A stretch of DNA of 64,000 bases from Nemania diffusa (taxonomy: Eukaryota; Ascomycota; Sordariomycetes; Xylariales; Xylariaceae), in assembly GCA_038501195.1 (NCBI GenBank), contig JBBPUQ010000005.1, positions 3,348,001 to 3,412,000 of the forward strand. Direction: 5' to 3'. Shown one piece after another: positions 1 to 12,451 of this stretch. A program made the translations under genes and the position numbers. The notes beneath the pieces are model-generated. The model worked only from the letters and a program-made list of their open reading frames with translations, was not told the DNA's origin and did no database searches. Positions within the stretch are counted from its first letter, which is position 1, and each line of letters starts with the position of its first letter.

Positions 1-234
1 TTTACCAAAAAAAACCACCAGAACTTAACAATAGAAATTACTCCTTCACTAGGTACGTATTCACTCAAGACATCAAAGCTTATTCAAGTCACAACGATAC
101 CTGAATATTTAATACTGTTTCATTGGCTGGGGGTTCATCATTGTCACAAACAAACGTCGTCATAAGGGCGCTAAGTCATATTGGGCGAGAGACTAAGGTA
201 CCTTCCAAAGGGGGCGCATTGGTTGGGGCGTTGG

Positions 235-270
235 TTGGACGCTTGGACGCTTGGACGCTTGGACGCTTGG
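235..270. repeat. 8-bp minisatellite upstream of the SR-protein gene
   Basis: The unit TTGGACGC is repeated about four times in tandem. It lies roughly 260 bases before the first start codon of the window. No function is apparent, and the rest of 1-528 shows no gene. Confidence 0.7.
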
Positions 271-528
271 GCCCGAAGATCCGCCGACTTCTGGAACTTA
301 CAGCTTCGGCCAACCACTGTCAAACTTTCTCCAGTACTTGACCGAAAACACGTCGTACCTCACCTCTGAGAGGCCGTCTCTTTCAATCATCAAGACCTCC
401 GAGGCATCATCAGCGCTCTTCCACTCAACCTCGTACAAACATCGAGGTTGATTCGATTTTATTCTCCATTGCCTCTTCTTCTATTATCCCCTTCTCATTT
501 CATATCAATAAGATCACACCCGACTACC

Positions 529-1760
529 ATGTCTCGAGGTGGTACCACCCTCTACGTGACTGGCTTCAGCCAAGGCACGCGTGCTCGCGACCTCGCCTAC
601 GAATTCGAACGGTATGTCAGCTATCCTCGTCGTCCTCGTCCTCGTCCTCGCGCGCGGTGAGATCGATCGACCGTCCAGCCTACGGAAACGGTGCCCGATG
701 TCACCACATCTACACCTGTGTCTCCTCGCGTCCTCCTGTCCCAGGATCTCCCCGTCTCGTCTTCCGTCTTCGTCGTTCTTGACTTCGTCGAGTCCTCGAG
801 CCGTCTCCTTGTCCACGCTCCCACCTCTCACGCACGCCCACCACCCATCTCCGTCATCACTCCCCCACGATCGAGCGGTCGAACCAATCATTAGTTGCAT
901 CGCGCGCGCCGAGTCGCCTGTCTGTCGTGGCAGGACAACGAAGCTTATACGCACCTGATGCGATTCTCTGGGAAGTTACCATATTTTGTGAGATTGCTGA
1001 CCGTATCACCTATAGCTATGGCCGGCTTGTTCGCTGTGACATTCCCGCGCCTAGAAGTGCCAGTAGTAGGCTGTAAGTTTCCACCATGTTCATCCTAGAA
1101 TAAGAAGATCACTAACCTGGCACTAGCTTCGCCTTTGTTGAGTATGAGGATCGGCGGGATGCCGACGATGCCTATCATGAAATGCATAACAAGCGTATTG
1201 GTCGGGACGACGTCTTAAAGATCGAGGTAAGCATCCCTGAATCTACTCTTGATGGCAACCCTGTTTACCATGTACTCTAGTGGGCTCGTACACCTCCTTC
1301 AGCTTCTTGGCGGTTTGACTCTGGCCGTGATCGCGATCGTCGTGACGGGGCCCGTGGTGGTCGCTCTCCTCGTCGTGGTCGTTCCCCATCTCCTCGTCGC
1401 AGCACTCGCGACTATTCTCCCAGAAAAGATGATCGACGTGAGCGCGACCGGGATCGGGACTACGACCGTGACCGCCGCGACACCCGAGACCGCTCTCGCA
1501 GCCCAGACACTCGGTACGCGATGTCTCCGCCTCCCAAGTAGGACATGTCTGAGCTCAAGCTAATTATTCCTGATTGTAGTGACCGCGATCGTGACGACCG
1601 TGATGATCGCGACCGTCGTGAGAATGGCACGAATGGTGATGATCGCAAACGTATTTCACCCCCTCCACGAAAGCTCTCTTGGCATATTTGACTAACAGCT
1701 TGTACAGCCGTTGTTGACAGTCCTCCCCCTCAGCACGATGACTTGGATGTCGCTGATTGA
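529..1760 (+). CDS. SR-type RNA-binding splicing factor, six exons
   Basis: Reading the splice sites gives exons 529-611, 1016-1072, 1127-1226, 1281-1513, 1580-1650 and 1708-1760, which join in frame to about 198 residues. The N-terminus is one RNA recognition motif: an RNP2-like LYVTGF near residue 8 and an RNP1-like segment ending FAFVEYED after the second intron. The rest is a tail of RD, RS and RDRDR dipeptides typical of SR proteins, closing with a short acidic end, DDLDVAD. Such proteins bind exonic pre-mRNA in the nucleus and help spliceosome assembly. The start was chosen because the RRM begins directly after it and the context (CTACCATG) is good. The unusually long first intron (about 400 bp) is common in self-regulated SR genes, but regulation is not shown here. 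Confidence 0.85.
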
Positions 1761-3942
1761 AAGGTACATCTACGCGGTTGTGGCTCGTTGTAACTTTTCT
1801 AGGTGCGAGGCATATTTATATGTCGCAGTGGGCTTCTGGTTCTTATCTTCGTTATGCTGTTGCTCATCATTTAGTCTTCCACCGACCGACGTACTTCCCC
1901 ACAGTCGAAGAAGGTTGCAGAAGCACAACTTTTCGCCACAGGCAGCGGTCCGTAATAGATGGAGTTATTAGGTAGTAAAATTGACTTTCTTTTGTGTGTA
2001 CTGATACACATGCGTCTTTGGCCCGTTTATATATTCCTCGATGACCACTATGAATGATATGAGCCTGTGAGTATTTACATATCCGTACTGCGTAGAAAAA
2101 ACAATACCAGTGGCATTTTAAAAGTCGCTCGCAATATCACCGCTAGGGAAAGGTAGGTTTGGAATGTAACGCCACTATTCAAAGCGCAGGAGGCGGTCTG
2201 TATGACGTGAGTAACAGTAAACTAACCACCTTACCATTTGAAGTGGAATATCGCACTACGCACGATGACAGGCTGAGAGGCCGCCTAACTGGAACAATAC
2301 CTAGACTAGGTAGGTAACATGACTGCGAGTCACTGTCTGATGACCGGCGCACAGGACGTGATTGCATTTAAAGGGATAAAGGCACCTCATGTGTATCTAC
2401 AAACCTGAGATTACTTGGCACCTATAAACGTTGAAGAGTGCTCTGATTGGAGGCGGTTCTTGTTGTCTCCAAAACCATCTGTAGCACGACAGCCCCGGAT
2501 CTTCCCTATCTTGATGTTGGGTCACGTCATTTCGATAACAGCAGAGTCCAGGTTACCTTATACATATAGATGCAAGGAGACTCGGCAGACACGACCAGTG
2601 CCTTCAATCCCTATACATGCTGTCGTACTCAGTACCAACCATTTCTCATACCTACATACCTACATATTTATAGACACTCTGGCTTTTTCGGCCGAGTTAG
2701 TACCGGCGAAATCCCCCTCGGAGAGCTCGGAGAGGTAAATAGTAGATAGCACGTTGGGTATTTACGGTTTACAGTCATGCGTCACTGCGGCGGCTTCTAA
2801 AATTTGCGCACCTCGGTACGTAACAAGGTATCTCAGGTATCGCAAAGGTTTTTTGTTCCTCAATATTGTCACCGTAACCGCCATAATAGGTGACAATTCA
2901 TCGATTGTCTCAATCTGTAATTACAACAATGAGGCGAATTGCAAGCCTGGAGGTACGGAACATACTGTACCTACGTATAGACTCAATTTGAGTTTCGGGC
3001 CTCGTGACAATTACGGACCGGCGCATGTTAGAGGTCTTCTGATACCAGGTACAGAATACAAGCGCGCGCCGCTCAGAGATAAAACGAGGCCAGGGGCCAA
3101 GCGTTCCACCCAACTGACCGGGTTCTACCCGTTTAAATTTTTTAAGCTCGTCAGCCCTGGATACACCCGTATGTACTATGTATGTCTGTAGCGTTGTCAT
3201 ATGCCTACATACATATATGTACATAATACTATCTACATCCCTAGCACCTACCTTAGTACGGTAGCGCAGGCTCTATACAGGTACATACATGCCTAGCGGA
3301 CCTAGATCTGGCAATCAATCGCAGGTACATTACCAGGCCTTTACCTCCTGCAGAATTCCATCTTACTCAAATACACCTACCTATACTCTTCAACATTGAT
3401 TGACGCATCCTGTCTCACCCTTTTACCCACGCCTCGTTCGTACCTACAACAGTTCATCTTCCTATAATTTCTTTTTTTACTACCTGGTATTGTTGCACGA
3501 CACTCGTTTACGCCTCGGCTCTGATAGCGACCCCACAGCCGCCCGCCTCCGTCATTCGGTAGCCGATTTTACGTCTAGATCGATCTTCCCGAGCTACGAT
3601 CCGCCCGTCCGTTCCAATTCCTTGCCCTCGTCCTCGCCCACGCCCGTGCTCTCGTCCTCCCTATCTATGCTAGCCTCTAACGCAGCCTATTTCGAAAGTC
3701 GACTATGCCGCCGAAACCGTTGGTTCGCTCCTAACGAAGATTGTGTGTTGTCTCGGTAGTCGACCAAATCCCATCAGCTCTCTCTACGACGTTGTTATTA
3801 CCCAGAGCGAAAGAGTTGTTATTAGATGCTCTTGTACCCAATCGCAAAACCAACATCCTTCATCTGCGACGGGCAATCCGCCTACCTGCTATAACCGCGC
3901 CGCTTCTCGGACCAGATTCAATCAATCAAGTGAACCGAAAAC
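1761..3942. other. intergenic, no gene recognised
   Basis: This holds the 3' side of the SR gene and a long leader region for the carrier gene. The stretch from about 3400 to 3940 is pyrimidine-rich, as fungal promoters and leaders often are. The short open frames here have poor composition and no recognisable domain. Confidence 0.5.
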
Positions 3943-5226
3943 ATGGCGTCTGTACGTTATCCGTGCTCGCTCGACAAAACCCAGCAACCAGGCCGAACCC
4001 CCCTACAACCAGGGCTAATCGTTGTCTCTAGAGTCCCGAAGGTGTCGATGCCATAAAGGCGAAGTATGCGCCCTCAAACAGGACCGCTCAGCTTGTGGAC
4101 TTCATCTCCCAACCGGTAGCAGCCGCATTCTGCGCCGGCGGTGTCGCTGGTGCCGTCTCGCGAACTGTTGTGTCGCCCCTCGAACGGCTCAAAATTCTAT
4201 TCCAAGTCCAAAGCGCCGGGCATAATGAATATAAATTGTCCGTAGGCAAGGCGCTAGGGAAGATGTGGAAAGAGGAGGGCTGGAGAGGCTTCATGCGAGG
4301 GAACGGCACCAATTGCATCCGCATAGTGCCCTATTCCGCCGTTCAGTTTGGGAGCTACAATCTCTACAGGCGGGTAAGCTTCTCCGAGTTGCCATGTTCT
4401 CTCCCCAGCCGAGACCGAACGCATAGTGTGAGGTTTATGCTGACGTCGCTCTATAGCACTTCTTCGAGAGGGAACCAGGCACAGTCATGTCCCCTGTCGA
4501 AAGACTGCTCTGTGGTGGCATAGCAGGTATCACCTCGGTCTTTTTTACCTATCCACTTGACATCGTGCGAACCCGACTCTCCATACAGACCGCCTCGTTT
4601 GCCGCATTGGGCGGAGCACCTAGAGACAAGCTTCCCGGAATGTGGACGACGATGGTATTGATGTACAAGTCTGAGGGCGGTATGGCAGCGCTGTACCGCG
4701 GCATCCTACCAACAGTAGCGGGTGTAGCTCCATATGTATGGTGAAACTTATCCAGCTCGCAGACACGAGTACAATCGACAAGTAGTGCTTACTTTTCACT
4801 AGGTCGGATTGAATTTCATGACGTATGAGTTTGCCCGCCAGTTTCTAACCCCAGAGGGCGACCAAAACCCCAACGCAGGACGAAAGCTTCTTGCAGGAGC
4901 CATCTCCGGTGCCGTAGCACAGACTTGCACATACCCATTGTGAGTTGAAGCTGTGGCCTCACCTTGAGACGTTTAGTTAACATGTGGCCAGTGACGTTTT
5001 AAGACGAAGATTTCAGATCAATACTATGTCCGGAATGGGTTATCAGTACAAGTCAGTCGGAGACGCCATCAGAGTCATCATAGCTCAAGAAGGCGTACGT
5101 GGCCTGTATAAGGGCCTCGTTCCAAATCTACTCAAGGTTGCCCCCAGCATGGCTGCCAACTGGCTCAGCTTCGAAGTCACCCGAGATTTCTTGATAGGCC
5201 TCAAGGAAGAGCCCGTCGACTTATAG
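3943..5226 (+). CDS. mitochondrial carrier family (SLC25) protein, five exons
   Basis: Exons 3943-3951, 4032-4373, 4457-4735, 4803-4939 and 4992-5226 join in frame to 333 residues. The three tandem carrier modules are clear: each opens with the Px(D/E)xx(K/R) signature (PLERLK, PLDIVR and PFDVLR) and carries the matching GxxxLYRG or GLYKG segment. Six membrane helices in the inner mitochondrial membrane follow from the family. The overall sequence, with an N-terminal ISQPVAAAFCAGGVAGAVSRT, most resembles the fungal branch that includes yeast Ypr011c (adenosine phosphosulfate/PAPS transport) and CoA/adenine-nucleotide carriers. The exact substrate cannot be settled by eye. The first coding exon encodes only Met-Ala-Ser; the intron after it has a clean GTACGT donor. 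Confidence 0.9.
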
Positions 5227-8200
5227 ACTAAACAGCCGACGCACAAATGAGAGGTAATTGTGCACTGGCGACGCCAAGTCTATGATTCACGACATTAGAC
5301 TTAAAAAATCCCATTGTTTTCTCACCCTCCGGTTGGCCAGCAATAGAGAGCGACCAACCAAGCTATGGAAAATGCTTGGAATCGATCGATGCGGCTGTAA
5401 AAGACCAAGGCACGGCAAGTATCTTGGTCTCGGGAGGTCGTGTCAAAGCGAAATAGAGGCACAGAGGATAAGGATATAGAGTTTTTCACAGCGATCTTCA
5501 CGTGCGTGTATTATCTGCTAGATAGAGGGTTTACGATTCAATGTACACACAGACAGACAGCCGAAAGCATACTGGGTAGAGTTCCTAGGAATACGTATGG
5601 CCGAAAGGCCTGGCTTTGCATATAGATAACTCGATCAAATTCACCGTACGCGGCTGACCTTGCACGCTGTTTGATTTGATGATCTAGGGAACGGGGAGGC
5701 AGTGCAACACTCTAGCGGCTAGAGCGAGTATGTTAGAAAAGAAAATCTTTAGGGATTGGAAGCAGCGAGAAGGGAATTAGAGTAACATGAGGCAAACAAA
5801 AAGAGTTTACCCTATGTACTAAGAGAAATAATCGTAGTTGAATAAAATATTAGAGTTTTAGCTATCCAGTGCAAAAAGGGGGAAAGAAAAGGGCAGACGT
5901 GTATTTATCTCCCTGATAAATACATAGCTCTATAAGTCGTACTAACTTGGCGAAGGAATTTTATAGTACGTAAATATGTTGACTTACTAGGTGTTGTCAT
6001 AAAAAATGGCCAAGTGTTGAGCAACCGGCGTGCGTTCGGCTTTTGCTCAGTCCAAGGTTATCTCTATTCCACAACTCATTAGTCGAGACAGATTGGTTTT
6101 CCGTTTCCTGTTGCTCTTCAATACTTAAACCCACTACTTCGATGAACCTAAAGGCATTCCCTTACTAATATGAATGTTTCCCATACAACGAAGGACCAGG
6201 GTCTAGTCGCGCAAGTAAACGGCCGACAGCATTGAGCGAAAAGCAGCATCGAGAGGATAGGCGGCTGAAAATGATAAAATTTAGATGCTGCCATAGCTCT
6301 TCTTAACAGCTGCTAACCTAACATTGGATAGCATTGCTCTTGGTAAAATATAGCGCTGTCCCTCGCCTAATACGCGAAGATTTGTACTGCGATAGCAACA
6401 ACGTCATCAACAAAGATAGGCTTATTAGTCAAGATTGGGGCCTAGTCAGTAATAACTCAACACCAGATGCAAAGAAGTGGTCTAGTATAGGGAGAGATTT
6501 CCTAGAAGACTTCCAGCAGCCTCATCGTTGAACCGTAACGATCTGAATACTAGCATTGGCCATGAGCGGAACCTGAAGGTAAAGGGGTAAGAGAAGACTT
6601 GGAATGGAGTTAGATTTCCGTAAACAATTGATTATTGCAATGGGCCTTGCTAGTCTTGATTGCTAGTAAATAGAAATAGTATTTGATGGCTTTTTTTTGG
6701 TCCTCTTTTTATTTGATCATTGTATGCTTTCTACAATGTATCAACGTAGCATCACTATCAAATACCACTGCGTTAAGCCGTCATACTAATATCATTCATT
6801 GAAGACTCTACGACTATTGTCATCACACAACCCTATAACCTTCCAAGTTTTCAAATAATACAACTATTGGGGGAATCGTCACAAAGAGCCAAGTGGCGGA
6901 CTGATGATATTCTTCTGTTACTAGTGTAGCGGTATACAGTAGTGCTGAGACTTAGTACTGAGGCTCTCTTCCGTAACACCCGGTGGAAATGCAGCCTAGC
7001 TTACGAATGAATAATAAGGTCACTGTTTTATGAATAGGACCTCGTTAGGTCGCAGAATTTGGCCACTATGATAGTAATTGCCTGCTGAAACAGACCGCGA
7101 AGAGGACAGACGAATCACTTTGATGTAAGATCGTTTACCTATTTGAAAGGAGAAAGCTCAAATCGTGTAATACGGGCCAAAGGGAAGATGTGATGTGTGA
7201 TGACGACTAGCGGATTTACACATAAACTACCAAAGTTTGCTATGTAGTGTATGCAGCTGGACAAATACAGGCAGGTGGTTAGGTTGATGAAGTGGATCAC
7301 GCTGATATTTCATCGATCAAGTAGATAGCTGCTATCTATCTTTGTATTAAAAAAATGGGAGGTAGTGTAAACGTGAAATCCTTGATAGCACTCCTTTTCC
7401 TAGTGTCCGGAGGTGGATAACAACCCCCTTATCCACATCTAGTTTGATGGGGGCGTATGTATATATAAGTATAAATGGATAGATGGATGAGCTGAACAAG
7501 CGTATACAGATACTAGTGTTCATAAGTTTAAAAGGATACTTGGTGATGTGTCTGCTCTGTTTCCGTATGAAGCCTTTTTCGATCTCCTTTCTTTATCCTA
7601 GTGACTTTTACAGTACTGCTCAGACAACTGCTCTTTAATCATGGCGTAGTTGTACTCGATATACTAATGTGAAGACCTTCAGTGCCCATTTAGCTTATAC
7701 TACGACGATACAGTCCGGTATATAATGGACTAGTATAGTGCATTACGTGCCTGCTAATACGACCTCCTTCAAGGGAAATATATTCGTATCTAAGTTATCA
7801 GGTAAAATGTCACACAATTAGTGACTAGATAGACATATTCTAAGGCGAAGAGAGAAAAAGGGGAGTAAGAGGGACTATTGTTTGCCTTATTAATCATTCT
7901 TCGTAGTCTGCTTGGAGCAATGATAGTGTACAGTAAGACGGACAGGAATCTATCTCGAGCGAACTGCCCTTAGACTTAGGCTACCTTCAAATAAATATAA
8001 TTACTGAGTGGCTCATATCCCTTCCTAGTAGTTCTGGCACTGCTGAATGCTTTTGTCAGATATTTGACATTTGAAAGGAATTATTGCATTTGACGGTGAG
8101 TTCGGTACGGCCGGCGCTAGCATGGTAAGGGGCGTGTACCAACCATAGTGTAAGTATCTGCCCAGCAAAGCCTAGCAGGCGGTGCAGTATTCAAATTTCA

Positions 8201-8836
8201 ACGTGAAAGAGGCGGGTTGAGTGTTGTATCGTTGTATCGGTCGAAAGGAAGCTAGCGATGCATAACTCATGCGGCGTCAGACAACCCCTACACGATGGGT
8301 CTAGAAGTTGGTGCTATCTCCACAACACTAAAGTTCATTGGTGTAAGCCCTGTTAGCCTCAAAGGCCTTGGACGATTGCTCTAGACCTTATGATAGACAG
8401 TAGACGAGGAGAACAGCTCAACAGCTAAGCTACTTCGTTGAAGCTAGCTCTACCCCAGATCCTGTCCTGCTAGTCGCGAGCCCCTTCCCCGCAGCACTGG
8501 CCCTGTCATCGTCTGACACGCTGGGAAACTCGTAGTTATGTAGACGACGCATTCCGCTAACGACTAGTTTCGCTTCTCCAGGCCTTCCCCGGTTCATCGA
8601 TCTGTGCTGATCCTCCCCCAGGATCCATTAGACTAACTTAAGTATTTTCCCCGTAATTGCATGTATTTCCGGGGAAAGGGAGAAAGAGAATGTAGAGCAC
8701 GATGGCCTGCTGATGCTCATAGCGTAAGCTTTATATGTAGCTTGATTGCCTGTGTTTTTCTTGTCATGCCCTGACGACCCTGTTGCGGATTGACCTTTGC
8801 TCTCAAGCCAACCGTATCAGACCACTTTGAGGCATC
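5227..8836. other. 3.6-kb AT-rich gene desert
   Basis: I see no coding region, tRNA or transposon signature on either strand. The open frames are short, mostly without ATG, and of low-complexity composition. The last few hundred bases are probably promoter for the transporter gene. Old, mutated repeat DNA is possible but not demonstrable by eye. Confidence 0.5.
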
Positions 8837-10024
8837 ATGTCGAACGGCAGCTCTCTCGACACTGTTGACGCGAAGCACGAGCATCTTCACGAGAACATGA
8901 CTCCAGACCTCGCGATGAATAAAATCAAAACGGCAGGAAGCATATCCATCTCGCCAGCTCTGTTTGAAAAGCTATACCTGTCACCGCAGAACAATGTGAA
9001 GGGAGATTTAAGGCAGACGTTTGCGAACCCGACCCCAATGTTAGTGATCAGCTCTCAGAACCCACGCGTTAGGATGGTTCGGCATATTAACTAACACGTC
9101 ACAGCGCGTTAGCAGGCCATGTTATTTCTATAGGTCCCCTTGCATGTGATCTCATGGGATGGCGAGGAGCCGGTGGTAGCGGTTCGGCCAGCATGTAAGT
9201 AGTATACGCAACAAACCCCAAAGCCGCGAAGTTCTGTCGCGAGCTTCTCGAGGTGTGTCGAAGGTCTAACATCATTATTCGCCAGACCATTCTTCCTCTA
9301 CTTCGGTGGCGTCCTCATGTCACTGGGAGGTCTGCTCGAGTTCTTCCTAGGCAACACATTCTCAAGTGTCGTCTTTGTCTCGTTCGGCGCCTTCTGGCTG
9401 AGCTATGGCGGCGTGTTGCTCCCCCAGTTCAACGCATATGCCGCATATGCACCTGCGGGTGCCGCATCGGCCACTGAAGGACTGGAGACGCAGGGCTTCA
9501 ATGCTAGTTTCGGTAAGCTAATCATCACGTTTGATCATGTCGGACAAATAAGCGTGCAACGAGAAGCTAGCTGACCAAGTCGATTCTCATCATAGGCTTC
9601 GTTACGCTCTCCATGACCATCCTGTGCTTCATGTACCTCATCTGCTCCGTGCGGACAAACCTCGCCTTCGTCATCGTCTTCCTCAGCCTCGTGCTCGTGT
9701 TCGGGCTGATCACCGGGGCGTATTGGTTCCTAGCTCAGGACTATGCGGGAAACCTGGTATACGCCACCAAACTGCTCGTGGTATGTTATCGATTGTCTGC
9801 TATCTTCTCCCCTGAAAACTCTTGTCGTTGAGCTGTCTTTGCTGATTGTCGTGTGCCATGCGATTTAGGGTGCCGGCGCTGCTTCTTTCGTCTGCACTGC
9901 CACTAGCTGGTGGATTCTGTTCACTCTCATGTTCGCCTCGGTCGATATGCCTTTCACTCTCCCTCTCGGTGACCTGAGCACCAAGATTCGGGGTGCGAGC
10001 GACCGCAAGCTAGCGCAAGATTAA
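8837..10024 (+). CDS. GPR1/FUN34/YaaH (AceTr) family acetate/ammonia transporter, five exons
   Basis: Exons 8837-9039, 9105-9194, 9286-9512, 9596-9780 and 9869-10024 join in frame to 286 residues. The family signature NPTPxALAG is formed exactly across the first intron, and is followed by CDLMGWRGAGGSG. Further hallmarks are GGLLEFFLGNTF and FGAFWLS. Six hydrophobic segments fit a six-helix plasma-membrane protein. Relatives include yeast Ato1-3 and Aspergillus AcpA, which take up acetate or move ammonium across the plasma membrane. The N-terminal 60 residues are soluble and charged, as in fungal members. The precise substrate is inferred from the family. Confidence 0.9.
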
Positions 10025-10721
10025 TTGAATCAGTCGCTTACCTGACATATACTATATCATAACGGGACATGGTCATTAAAAAGACCGTGGAATCTGCATA
10101 ATGAAGGCCTAGGCCTAGCGATTGGATTGGAAAACGGTGCCCTGCTCCTTGGGATGTAGCTTTAAAATTTAGGACGTATTGTCTACCCTGTGTGTTTGTC
10201 AAGATTGAGATACTCACTCTGTATTATGGGCACTTACGGTGATGCACGATAGCTTCTTGGTGTATAATAATATCATTACCTACCTACAATACGTAGCTTT
10301 CTTACGAAGGAGACATGTTTATCCAGATGGTCTATTTCGTCGCAATTTGGGTCTCGAAGATGGATGCCACCTAGAAACCTACCTACCTCCAAGATAGGTA
10401 CTGTTAATAAGTAAATAGCATGCTCTCCCGCTTTAAAGGATATTACATATATACACAATGTAAGCTCCCCGATACTTTCATTTGCGATTATTGGAGCCAT
10501 GAAGCTGCCCCACTTGGTCTACTCATTTCATTGGCTAAGCTAACATATCAAGCCTTATCGGAACTGCTACTTCTCACCGCCCCCACTCGCACGCACAATC
10601 CCACTTCCAATTCGAACTTTTGGATCGCGAGAGCAAATTTCCTCCTCCATCGACTCTTACTAACCACCAACCACCACAGCATCCCGTCGACTCTCCAGAC
10701 CGCCGACGAGTCACTGTCAAG
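10025..10721. other. intergenic, promoter of the ribosomal protein gene
   Basis: No gene is seen. A pyrimidine-rich stretch (about 10570-10720) precedes the eL18 start, as is usual for fungal ribosomal protein genes. Confidence 0.5.
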
Positions 10722-11727
10722 ATGGGTACGTTATTTCTGTGCAAAATATCATATACAAGTGGCATGGGTGTACCTTAAGGACCTACGAGTCCCGAAATGG
10801 CCCCATGCTGCGTCCTCGGGTATTCCAGTCGCTCTCGATTGAGGCGTTCAGGATCCTGATATGAGTATATTGAACCAAGGAAGCTGACCTTGGGCCTTGC
10901 ACATTGAAGGTATCGACTTGAACTCCCACCACACTCGTGGTACTCACAGAAAGGCGCCTAAGGTCCGTCAACTCTCCCCTCTTCCATCTTGTTTTTTGCG
11001 CTTCTGCGAGGAGCTGCTCGCAATCGCGATCTTGGCTCGTGGGAAGATATATGTGCTGACCTACTTATGTGCTGTAGTCCGACAATGTCTACCTTAAGCT
11101 GCTCGTGAAGCTCTACCGCTTCCTTGCGCGCCGAACTGACTCCAACTTCAACAAGGTAAGCCCTCTAGATCTGGTATCTCTGTTTGGGCTATTTCCAAGT
11201 GCCAGAGTCAGGCATCATCACCATCAGTTTCTAACGCCTATATTCTACGTAGGTTGTTCTGCGCCGCCTCTTTATGTCCCGCATCAACCGACCTCCGGTC
11301 TCTCTGTCCCGCGTCAAGTCCCAGATCGGCCGCGGTGACCAGGCCGACAAGACCGTCGTCGTTATCGGCACTATCACGGATGACAACCGTCTCCTTGAGG
11401 TCCCCAAGGTCACAATTGCTGCCCTACGCTTCACCGCCACCGCTCGCGCTCGCATCCTCGCTGCTGGCGGTGAGACCTTGACTCTGGATCAGCTCGCTCT
11501 GCGTGCTCCTACCGGAAGCAACACCCTCCTTCTCCGTGGCCCCAAGAACGCTCGTGAGGCCGTCAAGCACTTCGGCATGGGCCCCCACAAGAACAAGGTA
11601 TGCCTATTCCAAATTAGTGCGAATGAATATATACTAACGTGAATCACAGAAACCCTACGTTCAGTCCAAGGGCCGCAAGTTCGAGAAGGCTCGTGGTCGC
11701 AGACGATCAAGGGGTTTCAAGGTCTAA
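10722..11727 (+). CDS. RPL18: 60S ribosomal protein eL18, five exons
   Basis: Exons 10722-10725, 10910-10962, 11078-11155, 11253-11597 and 11650-11727 join in frame to 185 residues, the normal length of eL18. The N-terminus [20 protein letters not shown], the block [20 protein letters not shown] and the C-terminal [18 protein letters not shown] are diagnostic. The protein is a structural component of the large cytosolic ribosomal subunit. The first exon carries only ATGG, a common arrangement in fungal ribosomal protein genes, so an ORF search misses the true start. Coding bases are strongly biased to C and G at third positions, as expected of a highly expressed gene. Confidence 0.97.
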
Positions 11728-12451
11728 GCTTAGCTTAGCTGGGGTTGGTCATGGTTATGCGTCATGGAGTCTCTTCCGATATACCATCAGAGCATTCGGC
11801 TCCTGGGAGAGCAAATACTGTGTTCAGGGATGGGTTTGGCATTGCTGGCGTGGTTCGGTAACGGGAAAAGCTTCTTCTGAATTGAGATATCACGCCATTC
11901 ATGGCACACCACCAACAGCTCAGAATGCGAAATCTTGTGACGACAATACCTGTTTGATAAACTGCATAGTTGCGTGATTCGATGAAAACTAGATCGAATG
12001 AATATTCTAAGCGACTAATGACGATACTGTATTATGCCTCTTTTCTGCATAACTCGTGTCGCAAAAACCTTTGATAGCCGCAAGTCACCTGATCTCGCGA
12101 CTAAAACGCGGCCCTACCCCACTCTTGGCTTGCTTCATCATTCTAGATAGGGAGACAACACTTCATCAACGCCCGCCTCGAGAGGCACATGTACAATACT
12201 TCACCAATGCTCTTCTACAGAAAAGACACAATTTGATACCATAATCGTATGCACCCCCTCATAGTCTTCTCCACTACCATCACCAGTTCCATCGACAGCG
12301 GCATTTTATCATGCTAGTTTTGTAACTAATGTGAGAATATGGAACGTTCCAGCAATGGTGTGAATCATCCAAGTTGGAGAATCACTCTCTAAAACAGAGA
12401 CATAGGCGTATTCTTTACAATCCCGTTCCATTAACAGACCAAAAGTTCAAG
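11728..12451. other. intergenic, no gene recognised
   Basis: This is the space between eL18 and the SRAP gene on the same strand. The short open frames at 11639-11977 and 12056-12244 have no ATG-led gene structure or recognisable domain. Confidence 0.5.
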